Source of the DNA: JAJDZL01 sp965221175
Lineage (GTDB): Bacteria > Pseudomonadota > Gammaproteobacteria > Arenicellales > JAJDZL01
DNA: 64,000 nucleotides
Assembly (NCBI GenBank): GCA_965221175.1
Contig: OZ244867.1
Coordinates: 3,038,001-3,102,000, forward strand
Reading direction: 5' to 3'
Shown: piece after piece, positions 38,471 through 46,769 of the stretch
How positions within the stretch are numbered: the stretch's first letter is position 1
How the letters are laid out: each line of letters opens with the position of its first letter
Notes under the pieces: generated by a model
The model's input: the letters and a program-made list of their open reading frames with translations, nothing else
Told to the model about the DNA's origin: nothing
The model's database searches: none
Translations under genes and position numbers: made by a program

Positions 38471-39844
38471 TTGGCAATTGAAAGAAAACGAGTCCTGGTA
38501 GTAGATGACGAACCCGACGTTCGTCTGTTACTCGGGCAAATTCTAACTGACTTTGGTTATGTGGTAACCGAGGCACACGATGCCGCGGCCGCGCGTACCG
38601 CCGTGCGGCTGGAACAGTTTGATGCCGTTTTACTGGATGTCTGGATGCCTGGCGACGACGGCATCACACTTCTCAAACAGTGGAAAGAAGCGAATATGCA
38701 AACTCCGGTGGTTATGCTGTCGGCTCATGGTTCGATTGAAACCGCAATTGAGGCAACTCTATACGGAGCGTATGATTATCTGGAAAAGCCGGTTGGTGCT
38801 GGACGACTTGAAATTACCATGCGAAATGCAGTCAGCAAAAAGGCGCGTCGAGCGGTTAGTATCGACAGTAAACTCAAGCCATTGGTGAAAACGAGACTCG
38901 TCGGTTCAAGTGTCACGATGAAATCTCTGCGTAGCCAGATCAAAAATGTTACCGCAACCGAGGCAAATGTTCTGATTGTCGGCGAGCCGGGCACCGGGAA
39001 AAGTACTGTCGCTCAGATGATTCATGAAGCGAGCGGGAATTCCGATGATCCGTTTATCGTGCTCGACTGGGTTGCTGGCGAAGGTATAGGTACGCCGGTA
39101 TCAGAATTGCTTGATGCAGTAAAAAATGGAACATTGCTGATTCGCGACCTTCAAGCGTATGACGGATTCAATCAGAGTCGTATTTTGGGATTGCTGAACA
39201 AAATTTCGAGCGAATATTCGAATGCAGGTGAATCAACAAAGCCGCGGGTCATTGCAACCACGTCGCCAATCATCAAGGCGAAGTTGGAAAGCGGTCAGTT
39301 GACGCCAGAGGTGTATTATCGTCTGAGCAATCTGACAATTGAGGTGCCGGCACTGCGTCAGCACCCGGAAGACATTCCTGAACTAGTCGGCTACATGTCG
39401 GATCAATTCAATCAGAGGGATAACATTCAGTACAAGCGCGTATCGACTGCGGCACTCAACAGCCTGCGCAACCATGACTGGCCGGGAAATGTACAGGAGC
39501 TCAAAAGTGTGCTTTTACGAGCGATACTGATGAGGCACGACGAAACGATTACCAGTACCGATATTGAGTCTCTGCTGGAGCATGTCTACATTGTGAATGC
39601 GGACAACGATTCTGGAATAGAAAATGGTGCAATTTGGTTTTCACTTCCTTTGCGAGATGCTAAAGATCAATTCGAGCGGGATTATTTGATTCACAATCTA
39701 AAGCAGTGCAAAACTTATACGGAAACTGCAAAATCTTGTGGTCTTCACCGGTCGAGTCTGTTCCGCAAGATCCGGGAGCATGGAATAAAGATTGTTCCAG
39801 GAGGCAACTTTGAGGGCGATGAAGCGAACGAGGAATCTGAATGA
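38471..39844 (+). CDS. NtrX-like response regulator with degenerate AAA domain
   Basis: 457 residues, cognate regulator of the upstream kinase. Receiver domain: VVDDEPDVR, phospho-Asp in LLDVWMPGDDG, and Lys in YLEKPVGAG. The AAA+ domain keeps Walker A GEPGTGKSTVAQ, the RLSNLTIEVPALRQ sensor region and NHDWPGNVQEL. However, the stretch between DDPFIVLD and NGTLLIRDLQ is only about 20 residues, so the L1 loop with GAFTGA is missing, and Walker B is LLIRDL rather than LFLDEI. A Fis-type helix-turn-helix (ETAKSCGLHRSSLFRKI) ends the protein. Start is TTG at 38471 behind AGGAAG. It should bind DNA and respond to phosphorylation but not drive sigma-54 open complexes. Confidence 0.88.
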   Translation: MAIERKRVLVVDDEPDVRLLLGQILTDFGYVVTEAHDAAAARTAVRLEQFDAVLLDVWMPGDDGITLLKQWKEANMQTPVVMLSAHGSIETAIEATLYGAYDYLEKPVGAGRLEITMRNAVSKKARRAVSIDSKLKPLVKTRLVGSSVTMKSLRSQIKNVTATEANVLIVGEPGTGKSTVAQMIHEASGNSDDPFIVLDWVAGEGIGTPVSELLDAVKNGTLLIRDLQAYDGFNQSRILGLLNKISSEYSNAGESTKPRVIATTSPIIKAKLESGQLTPEVYYRLSNLTIEVPALRQHPEDIPELVGYMSDQFNQRDNIQYKRVSTAALNSLRNHDWPGNVQELKSVLLRAILMRHDETITSTDIESLLEHVYIVNADNDSGIENGAIWFSLPLRDAKDQFERDYLIHNLKQCKTYTETAKSCGLHRSSLFRKIREHGIKIVPGGNFEGDEANEESE

Positions 39845-41253
39845 CAAAAATTGTTATTTTTGGTGCAGGACAAGTCGGTTACAGTGTCGCAGAGGCGCTA
39901 TCAGACGAAGAAAATGATGTAACTCTCATTGATCGGAACGAAGTTGTGCTGGGTCAGAAGGTGCAACACCTGGATATCAAGACGATTCACGGAAATGCGA
40001 CCGACCCCAATACGCTGGATACTGCTGATATTGAAGATGCAGAATTGGTTCTGGCTGTTACCGATCAGGACGATACAAACATTCTGGTCTGCCAGTTGGC
40101 GTACATGCTGGGCAACACCCCGCAATTGATCGCTCGACTGCGAAATCCGGAATTTCACAAGCGCAAGGATCTGTTGTTTGGCCGCCAAGAACCTCACAAG
40201 ATTCCGATTGATGCAATCATCAGTCCGGAAAAGCTGGTAACTGACCAGATTATGCGGTTGGTGAGACATCCCGGCGCACTTCAGATCGTTGAGTTTGCCA
40301 AAGGAAAGATTCAGTTGGTTGCGATTCGAGCAGACCACAGCGGAAAGCTCGTTGGACACAAAATCAAGGAATTGCGGGAGCATATGCCAAATGTCGACTC
40401 TCGAGTTGCCGCGATCTACCGCCACGACCGTCCCATCATACCGCAGGGCGATACCATCATTCAGCCGAAAGATGAAGTGTTTTTCATTGCCGCTCCGGAA
40501 CATATTGCCGACATGATGACTGAGCTTCGAACGGTCGATGCATCTTACGGAAAGAGAGTGATGCTGGTCGGTGCAGGAAATATCGGCATGCGGCTGGCAC
40601 GCGAGATGAGTGAGATGAAATCGGGCGGCTTCCGGGTGAAACTGATTGAAAAAGACAAGGAACGCGCACAAAAGGTAGCACATGAACTGCCAGACACTGT
40701 GGTCATACATGGTGACGCTGCAGATCAGGATTTGATGCTGCGAGGAAATATAGAGAACACCGAAGTATTCTGTTCAGTATCTAACGAAGATGAAGTGAAC
40801 ATTCTCTCGGCCATGATGGCAAAAAGGCTTGGTGCAAAACGCACGATGGCGCTGATCAATAATTCAGCGTATGCTGAGCTGCTCGAAAATACCGGTATCG
40901 ATATTGTGATTTCACCCAACTTGAATACGATCAGTGAACTGCTGAGATACATTCGAAGAGGTGGAACCGTCGCAGTGCACTCACTACGTCGAGGGGCTGC
41001 CGAAGCCATTGAGACTGTTGCTTACGGTTCTTCAAAGAGCGATTCAAAGGTTGTCGGGCGTACCATTGGCGAGCTAAATTTGCCAAGTGGTACCACTGTC
41101 GGGGCGATACTTCGGGACGATCAGGTGTTGATCGCTCATAGCGACATTGTGATTGAAGACAAGGATCACGTCATTCTGTTTGTAGTCGACAAAGGAGGCA
41201 AGCAGATCGAGAGCGTTCAGAAACTGTTTGAACCGAGCCCGCTCTACATGTAA
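39841..41253 (+). CDS. trkA: Trk system potassium uptake protein TrkA
   Basis: 470-residue peripheral NAD-binding regulator of the Trk K+ channel. Two RCK-N Rossmann domains are visible (IFGAGQVGYSVAEAL at the start and MLVGAGNIGMRLAREM near residue 240), each followed by a RCK-C domain (PQGDTIIQPKDEVFFIA and SGTTVGAILRDDQVL). ATG overlaps the NtrX-like gene by 4 bp. trkH lies 51 bp downstream, so both channel parts are probably co-transcribed. Confidence 0.95.
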   Translation: MTKIVIFGAGQVGYSVAEALSDEENDVTLIDRNEVVLGQKVQHLDIKTIHGNATDPNTLDTADIEDAELVLAVTDQDDTNILVCQLAYMLGNTPQLIARLRNPEFHKRKDLLFGRQEPHKIPIDAIISPEKLVTDQIMRLVRHPGALQIVEFAKGKIQLVAIRADHSGKLVGHKIKELREHMPNVDSRVAAIYRHDRPIIPQGDTIIQPKDEVFFIAAPEHIADMMTELRTVDASYGKRVMLVGAGNIGMRLAREMSEMKSGGFRVKLIEKDKERAQKVAHELPDTVVIHGDAADQDLMLRGNIENTEVFCSVSNEDEVNILSAMMAKRLGAKRTMALINNSAYAELLENTGIDIVISPNLNTISELLRYIRRGGTVAVHSLRRGAAEAIETVAYGSSKSDSKVVGRTIGELNLPSGTTVGAILRDDQVLIAHSDIVIEDKDHVILFVVDKGGKQIESVQKLFEPSPLYM

Positions 41254-41304
41254 ATTCGAACGCGGAATTTACCGTTCGTTTTCAACGCGCCGATATCGCA
41301 AGCC

Positions 41305-42768
41305 ATGCATTACAAAGCAGTATTCAAGGTTGTCGGCATACTATTTGCGATGTTCAGCATCTCTTTGCTGCCGCCTCTTGCGATTTCCTTTTTTTCTTCG
41401 CATCCTAGTGATGACACATTTCCGGCATTTCTAATTTCATTTTTCGCCATTCTTGCAACTGGCATAGCTATCTGGTTTCCAGTACGAAAGAATCGGGAGC
41501 AACTGGGTCCGCGCGAAGGATTTCTTACGGTGGCAGCGTTCTGGATTTCACTTGTTACCGTTGGGACTTTGCCATTTCTCTTGTCACAGAACCTGGAAAT
41601 CAATTTTACGGATGCATTTTTTGAGTCGATGTCCGGTCTCACCACGACAGGTGCGACAGTACTCACTGGAATCGACGACTGGCCGAAATCGATCTTGTAC
41701 TACAGACAGCAGTTGCAGTGGCTGGGCGGCATGGGAATTATTGTTCTGGCGGTTGCAGTCATTCCAATGCTGGGCATTGGAGGCATGCAGCTTTATCTAG
41801 CGGAAATGCCCGGTGCGATGAAAAACACGAAACTAACTCCTCGCATCAAAGAGACCGCGAAGGCTTTGTGGTATATCTACCTGGGACTAACGATCATCTG
41901 TGCTCTGGCCTACAAGCTCGCGGGGATGTCGCTGTTTGATGCAGTGACTCACAGTTTCTCGACCATAGCGATCGGCGGGTTCTCCACTCATGATGCAAGT
42001 TTCGCTTACTTTGAACAAGACTTGGTCTTGTACGTGGCAATTGTGTTTATGATTCTCGCCGGAATCAATTTTGCATTGCACTTCAGAGTCTTAAGCAAGC
42101 TGCACGTCAGAGACTATTTTCAGAACACTGAACTGAGAGTCTATCTATGGATTCTGCTGGTTACTGCGATCATCGTCTGTACAGCACTGCTTTTGTTCTA
42201 CGACCAATTGGGCGGGCCTTCGGAGACTATCAAGCATGGCATCTTCCAGGTCGTTTCGATTGCCACAACTTCTGGATTCACGACTGACGACTTTTCTAAA
42301 TGGCCACTCTTTGTCCCCGCTATGCTGCTTGCAGCCAGCATTATCGGAGGCTGTACCGGGTCAACCGCTGGAGGTCTGAAAGTTGTGCGCGTTGTGTTGC
42401 TGTTCAAGCAGGGGCGTCGTGAAATATTACAACTGATCAATCCAGATGCCATCATTCCGATTAGATTGAATGCCGACCCTGTACATGAGCGAGTGATTAA
42501 TTCGGTTTGGGGATTTTTTGCGTTGTATGTCGTCAGTTTTGTGATTCTTGCACTGATACTACAAGCGACAGGTCTCGATATGACAACAGCTTTTTCGACA
42601 GTTACCGCCTGTTTGAACAATCTCGGGCCTGCATTGGGAGCTGCTTCTGAAGGATACTCTACACTTTCATCTGCATCGAAATGGGTGCTCGCCTTTACAA
42701 TGCTGCTCGGGCGACTGGAACTACTGACTTTGCTGATACTGCTTACACCTCGTTACTGGAGAGATTGA
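41305..42768 (+). CDS. trkH: Trk potassium uptake channel TrkH
   Basis: 487-residue integral membrane K+ channel subunit. The four pore loops are visible: SMSGLTTTGATVLTG, HSFSTIAIGGFSTHD, QVVSIATTSGFTTDDF and TACLNNLGPALG, with the filter glycines. A hydrophobic N-terminal helix pair precedes them. Works with TrkA. ATG at 41305 gives MHYKAVFKVVGILFAM, consistent with family starts. Ends in an imperfect hairpin overlapping the stop codon. Confidence 0.95.
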   Translation: MHYKAVFKVVGILFAMFSISLLPPLAISFFSSHPSDDTFPAFLISFFAILATGIAIWFPVRKNREQLGPREGFLTVAAFWISLVTVGTLPFLLSQNLEINFTDAFFESMSGLTTTGATVLTGIDDWPKSILYYRQQLQWLGGMGIIVLAVAVIPMLGIGGMQLYLAEMPGAMKNTKLTPRIKETAKALWYIYLGLTIICALAYKLAGMSLFDAVTHSFSTIAIGGFSTHDASFAYFEQDLVLYVAIVFMILAGINFALHFRVLSKLHVRDYFQNTELRVYLWILLVTAIIVCTALLLFYDQLGGPSETIKHGIFQVVSIATTSGFTTDDFSKWPLFVPAMLLAASIIGGCTGSTAGGLKVVRVVLLFKQGRREILQLINPDAIIPIRLNADPVHERVINSVWGFFALYVVSFVILALILQATGLDMTTAFSTVTACLNNLGPALGAASEGYSTLSSASKWVLAFTMLLGRLELLTLLILLTPRYWRD

Positions 42769-42797
42769 CATCGGAATTTCAGGAAACTCCGAGTCAA
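42765..42797 (+). terminator. Hairpin overlapping the trkH stop codon
   Basis: TTGAC (42765-42769) and TCGGA (42771-42775) pair with TCCGA (42788-42792) and GTCAA (42793-42797), giving a ten-pair stem with a one-base bulge. No T-tract follows, so it may be a 3' processing or stability element instead of an intrinsic terminator. Confidence 0.35.
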
Positions 42798-42868
42798 CCT
42801 ACTACAGTTTCGCCAGTACAGAATTTATACAGCGAGAGTGAATATTCAGCACAAATTTAACAGTTGCA

Positions 42869-43267
42869 CTAAATCCAGTTTTCCAGACGTAATCCCGCCA
42901 CTCGTTCAAACTCTTTGAAGTTGTTGGTTACCAGCGTCAGCCCTTCGCTTCTTGCATGACCGGCGATGTGTAAATCGTTAACGCCAATTGGCGTTCCCTT
43001 GCGTTCCAGCACCGCTCGCATATCCCCGTAGTGAGCCGCTGCTTTGTTACCGTACTCAAGTACGGTCAAGCGCGAAACAAAGTCTTCAACCTGCTGCAGA
43101 TTGTGTTCAGGCTTGGCGCTTTTTTCCACACCGTGTATTAGTTCAGCCAATGTGATCGAGCTTATACACATCCGTTCCACGTTCCGGTTAAATGTCTCCA
43201 GAACCTTCATTGGACGGATTTTAATCACGTAAATTGCAATATTTGTATCCAACATGTATTTCAACAT
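42869..43267 (-). CDS. vapC: VapC family PIN-domain toxin
   Basis: 132-residue PIN ribonuclease. YMLDTNIAIYVIK (catalytic Asp), SSITLAELIHGVEKS (Glu), GVNDLHIAGHARSEGLTLVT (Asp) and NNFKEFERVAGLRLENW give the full active site and match the tRNA(fMet)-cleaving VapC/MvpT type. ATG at 43267 overlaps the vapB stop by one base (TGATG); a TTG one codon upstream is in frame but less likely. Different in sequence from the vapC at 20.3 kb. Confidence 0.9.
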   Translation of the reverse strand: MLKYMLDTNIAIYVIKIRPMKVLETFNRNVERMCISSITLAELIHGVEKSAKPEHNLQQVEDFVSRLTVLEYGNKAAAHYGDMRAVLERKGTPIGVNDLHIAGHARSEGLTLVTNNFKEFERVAGLRLENWI

Positions 43268-43500
43268 CAAAAAACTTCACGATCAGATTGCTTTTGGGAA
43301 GCTCGAACATTCATAAAATCATCACTCACGCGCTCTTCTGAGAGAAAGAAACTATCCCAAGAACTGTCAATGGGGGATAAGACTCGATCCTTCCCAACAA
43401 CACGTACAGTAACTTGTCTCACTCCATCTGGAAAGCGAGTATCTGCGGGTAACCTAACGGCTTGGGTACGATTGTTTAGAAATACAGAACCAATAGACAT
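43267..43500 (-). CDS. vapB: VapB family antitoxin (AbrB/SpoVT fold)
   Basis: 77 residues. SVFLNNRTQAVRLPADTRFP is the swapped-hairpin DNA-binding domain of VapB/MvpA antitoxins; the C-terminal half (SFFLSEERVSDDFMNVRAS) would bind the toxin. Located directly upstream of and overlapping vapC. Two perfect 10-bp palindromes lie 17-40 bp before its ATG, a likely autoregulatory operator. Confidence 0.88.
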   Translation of the reverse strand: MSIGSVFLNNRTQAVRLPADTRFPDGVRQVTVRVVGKDRVLSPIDSSWDSFFLSEERVSDDFMNVRASQKQSDREVF

Positions 43501-43516
43501 TGCAATTACTTATCAA

Positions 43517-43540
43517 GTATATATACATCGAGTATATACT
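43517..43540 (-). promoter_or_regulatory. Double palindrome, probable vapBC operator
   Basis: GTATATATAC (43517-43526) and AGTATATACT (43531-43540) are both perfect 10-bp palindromes, with centres 14 bp apart, just upstream of the vapB start. VapB-VapC complexes bind such repeats to repress their promoters. Sequence seen directly; function inferred. Confidence 0.55.
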
Positions 43541-43695
43541 AAATTTTACAATATGCAAGAAACAATAACAACGACATGCAAAAATTACCTTAAAGTATCG
43601 CCAAAGGCGGAGATGATGGTCTATGATCTATCTTGGATTTACCGATATTTAAGGGATTCTGCTGGGTAAGATGCGTATCACTTCGATTGAAAAAT

Positions 43696-43724
43696 TTGAC
43701 AATCAATTAATTATTGACTAACAT
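43696..43724 (+). promoter_or_regulatory. Promoter of the phd/PIN module
   Basis: Perfect -35 TTGACA (43696-43701), 17-bp spacer, -10 TAACAT (43719-43724), 40 bp before the antitoxin ATG. The spacer holds the imperfect palindrome TCAATTAATTATTGA, a possible operator. Confidence 0.5.
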
Positions 43725-43763
43725 TTATGACCAACAAATAATATTGCAAATAGGCAGATTGCT

Positions 43764-44006
43764 ATGAAAATCTACAATGTAAATCAGGTTAAAACGCATC
43801 TTTCAAATATTTTGCATCAGGTTGAGTCGGGGGATGAAGTTGTCGTTGCTCGCTACAATCAACCGGTAGCACGAATAGTTCCGTACCAAGACAAAGAAAT
43901 CAAACGACAATTCGGATCGTTAAAGGACGTATTTACGTTTGATGATTCTTTTTTCGAGCAACTTCCTGATAGTGAACTATCTGCATGGGGAATTGAAGAA
44001 AAGTGA
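43764..44006 (+). CDS. Phd/YefM family antitoxin
   Basis: 80 residues. MKIYNVNQVKTHLSNILHQV followed by ESGDEVVVARYNQPVARIVP is the Phd/YefM DNA-binding fold; the acidic, aromatic C-terminus (FTFDDSFFEQLPDSELSAW) is the disordered toxin-binding tail. The stop overlaps the GTG start of the PIN toxin gene. It lies divergent to the vapBC pair, 263 bp away. Confidence 0.88.
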   Translation: MKIYNVNQVKTHLSNILHQVESGDEVVVARYNQPVARIVPYQDKEIKRQFGSLKDVFTFDDSFFEQLPDSELSAWGIEEK

Positions 44007-44389
44007 ACTATCTGCTTGATACGCACGCGTATCTCTGGTGGCTTTCTGGTGACAAGAGGTTGCCAAAAACCGTCCGGTTGGAGATTTTTAACAATAAGGA
44101 TGATGTTTGTGTCAGTGCGGCATCAATATGGGAGATAGCTACTAAATATCGCATTGGTAAACTTCCATCTGCCAAAGGAATTATTTCGGACATAGTTCGA
44201 TCTATCCCACTCCAAGGATTTAAACCATTGTCAATATCGGTTGAAGATAGCTTGCGAGCTGGATTACTTATAAGTAACCATAGAGACCCATTTGACAGGA
44301 TGCTAATTGCTCAAGCACAGAATCGGAATTTAGTCCTTGTCTCAAACGAAAATTTTTTTCAGCAGTTTGATGTTCGACTTCTCTGGTAA
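44003..44389 (+). CDS. PIN-domain toxin paired with Phd antitoxin
   Basis: 128 residues. LLDTHAYLWWLSGDKRLP, SAASIWEIATKYRIGKL and ISNHRDPFDRMLIAQAQ are signatures of the PIN toxins that pair with Phd-type antitoxins (PhdA/VapC-like). The usual last acidic site is VSNE here. Start GTG at 44003, overlapping the antitoxin stop (GTGA), gives NYLLDTH. Predicted ribonuclease. Confidence 0.88.
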   Translation: MNYLLDTHAYLWWLSGDKRLPKTVRLEIFNNKDDVCVSAASIWEIATKYRIGKLPSAKGIISDIVRSIPLQGFKPLSISVEDSLRAGLLISNHRDPFDRMLIAQAQNRNLVLVSNENFFQQFDVRLLW

Positions 44390-44804
44390 TTTATCGCATC
44401 TCAAAGAAGGACTACAAAATGCTCCTAGAGCGTCTGGTTGATGCTCCAAATGCATGGCAACGACATCAGAGTATTACAGGTATTTTTCGAAAAGTTCATT
44501 GTAGTGCTACTGTGGAAATTCCGAGCAATACTGAGTTCACACCGTACTCGCCATTCTACCGGACATGATTTCACGCCTGCCCTCCGAACTGCATCGATGA
44601 TGCCACGAAATCTCCTGGCATTCGGCTTACCGTAAATGGTCGTCCGGAAATGTAATTAAGGTGTTTCTGAGACGGCTTGAAAGGATTTAGTCGGTCTTTA
44701 CCGGTTTCCGATTCATTCAATCTGCTTGTCTGCATAAAGTAGATTGATTGCTGAAGCGTCGAATCTATATTGAATTTGCATGAATTGAAAGTTCTGCATC
44801 CTCG
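44390..44804. other. 415-bp spacer after the PIN module
   Basis: No supported gene; a 65-codon plus frame (44438-44635) has no family feature and mixed composition. The region separates the toxin-antitoxin pair from the convergent acyltransferase genes and may be debris of earlier insertions. No terminator hairpin was found. Confidence 0.4.
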
Positions 44805-45770
44805 TTAATAAATGCTCGGTTCTCCCGGCGGTCTGGTCTTGAATCTTTTGTGCAGCCAAAAATACTGCTCTGGAGCTCTTCGAACCAGTTTCTCGATGGT
44901 TGCATTCAGTCGCCTTGCATCTTCTTCCAGGTCGCCACTGATGAATTCTTCCGGTAACTGTTCGGTATGCAACTCATGACCACTGCCGTCTGCATTCATC
45001 ACGGAAAAGCACAAAAATACCCGTGCGTTTCTAAACTTGACAAATCTCGTTAAAGAAGTGTAGGTTGCTGCGCTCACGCCGAAAAACGGCACGAACACCC
45101 TGTGCGCAGGACGTTTTGCATTTTGGTCAGGAAGAAGGAAGAATGGGGTGCCTTTATCTAGCGCTTTGTAAAACGGACGCATGCTGCCGAGAGAGGAAAT
45201 CATTTGTATGGAATGTCGGCCGCGCTTTCGATAAAGTCGATTTACCCAGCCATACTTAGTCTGGTTGCCGTTCAACGCACAGTGATAACCTTGGTCAAAA
45301 ATCGGATTTCGCGGCGGTTCGTACATCGATACTACAGGAGTAAGTTCTCCTATCGCCCTCAGTGTCAGCATCGGAGAGACTAAGTGCGGGCAAAGAAGTA
45401 TTACAGGCTTACCGGAATCCAGATAGGTTTCTAGCGTCTCACGGCCATGCCAGGAAATTTCTTTTTTTATTCGTTCATCGCTGGCAAATAGAGCAAATCC
45501 CCAGCTCAGCAGTCCACGCCCTGCAAAACGGAATACCTGCGTAGCGACATGATCTCGATCAATCTGAGACATTTCAGGGAAGCACAGTTCCAGATTCTTT
45601 TTTACGACATTTCTTCGATTTGAGTTGAGCAGGAATAGAAGCGAACCGAGTGCGCCGCCAAAATGCCAGCGCCATTTTGATGGCAGCAACCCGGCACTGT
45701 ACCAAAACAAGGTGCCAATCAGGCCAAATATGTGATCCTGAAGTTTGGGCTCAGTATAGCGACGGCCCAT
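44805..45770 (-). CDS. Lipid A acyltransferase-family protein, HX4D motif altered
   Basis: 321 residues of the LpxL/LpxM (HtrB) family, inner-membrane enzymes adding secondary acyl chains to lipid A. One N-terminal helix is visible (about 14-48), then RNVVKKNLELCFPEM, FFLLPDQNAKRPAHRVFVPFFG and the C-terminal APEQYFWLHKRFKTRPPGEP. The catalytic HX4(D/E) motif reads HLVSPM (His129, Met134), so the acidic residue is gone. It may be inactive, or use another lipid. It overlaps its paralogue upstream by 20 bp, in the same operon. Confidence 0.82.
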   Translation of the reverse strand: MGRRYTEPKLQDHIFGLIGTLFWYSAGLLPSKWRWHFGGALGSLLFLLNSNRRNVVKKNLELCFPEMSQIDRDHVATQVFRFAGRGLLSWGFALFASDERIKKEISWHGRETLETYLDSGKPVILLCPHLVSPMLTLRAIGELTPVVSMYEPPRNPIFDQGYHCALNGNQTKYGWVNRLYRKRGRHSIQMISSLGSMRPFYKALDKGTPFFLLPDQNAKRPAHRVFVPFFGVSAATYTSLTRFVKFRNARVFLCFSVMNADGSGHELHTEQLPEEFISGDLEEDARRLNATIEKLVRRAPEQYFWLHKRFKTRPPGEPSIY

Positions 45771-46722
45771 TGTCGGGTCTGGTTCTGAACCAATTCAGTG
45801 TCCACATATATTGTTCAGGGGCTTCTTTGATGATTTCCTCGAAAACTGCGTTCATGCGCCTTGCATCGACATATTTGTCGTTCGTAGGAAAATCCGCAAG
45901 CGGCTCTCCAATCGTAACATTGTATTGACCGGTATTTGTATTCAGATAGGCTCTCACCGGCAAAACCAGTGCGTTCGTCATGCGAGCCATACGGCCTAGC
46001 GTGGCGAGCGTAGAGGCTCGTACATCAAAAAATGGAACGAAGATAGAATTTTTCAGACCAAAATCTTGGTCTGGAATGTAGTAGCAACTCACTTTGTTAT
46101 TTAGATTTCGTATTAACGGACGCACTCCCTTGGAGCGACTGTAAAGCTTAAGCCCGAAGCGCGAGCGGCTGGCTTTGATCCGCTCATTCATGATTGAATT
46201 CTTCATGTCTTTCATCATAGTACAAAGCGGAACATGTCGAGCCAGAAGTGTCGCAGTGAGATCGACGCCGACTACATGAGGAGTTAGAAAAATTACCGGT
46301 CGCCCATCGCTGTCCGCTTTAGTCCAGTTTTCGATACCCTTGTAACTGATGCAGCGATTTAGGCGGTGTTCACTCGAAAACCACAGCATACCCAAGTCCA
46401 CCACAGCCTGTCCATATCGTCTGAAATGGTCGCGTGCGACGTGGTCGCGTTTTTCTACCGGCCAGTGAGGGAAGCAGATTTCCAAATTTGCAAGGGCATA
46501 CTTCCGCCTTTTTTTATTGAAGACATAGAACAGTTTGCCGACGATGCTACCCACAAGCAACATCACCTTTCTGGGCATCTGGCCAACTACTGTCAAAGCC
46601 GCAATCGTGATCCAAGCGCGTGATACCTTGATACGAGCGAGCCAGTTTTGAATTTTTGTAGAGAAGCGTGTCGCCGAGATGGGTACAGCGACAGGCGGCT
46701 TTGAGTTTTTCCAGAATACCAT
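45751..46722 (-). CDS. Lipid A biosynthesis acyltransferase (LpxL/LpxM family)
   Basis: 323 residues, paralogue of the next gene. An N-terminal helix (about 37-65), RRKYALANLEICFPHW, an intact catalytic HVVGVD (His149, Asp154), CYYIPDQDFGLKNSIFVPFF and EAPEQYMWTLNWFRTRPDNG mark the LpxL/LpxM family. It transfers an acyl chain from acyl-ACP to a lipid A precursor at the cytoplasmic face of the inner membrane. Which position it acylates cannot be told. Fourth gene of argG-TIGR04283-TIGR04282-acyltransferase-acyltransferase. Confidence 0.88.
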   Translation of the reverse strand: MVFWKNSKPPVAVPISATRFSTKIQNWLARIKVSRAWITIAALTVVGQMPRKVMLLVGSIVGKLFYVFNKKRRKYALANLEICFPHWPVEKRDHVARDHFRRYGQAVVDLGMLWFSSEHRLNRCISYKGIENWTKADSDGRPVIFLTPHVVGVDLTATLLARHVPLCTMMKDMKNSIMNERIKASRSRFGLKLYSRSKGVRPLIRNLNNKVSCYYIPDQDFGLKNSIFVPFFDVRASTLATLGRMARMTNALVLPVRAYLNTNTGQYNVTIGEPLADFPTNDKYVDARRMNAVFEEIIKEAPEQYMWTLNWFRTRPDNGPSLY

Positions 46723-46769
46723 GGTATCAGGAATCTCTGTTATGAAAACTTATTTGAGGGCAAAATCGT

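Noticed and set aside
39901..40710. 269-codon reverse frame inside trkA
   Set aside because: Antisense shadow of a well-supported trkA; composition (His/Gln/Asn-rich) is typical of antisense reading.
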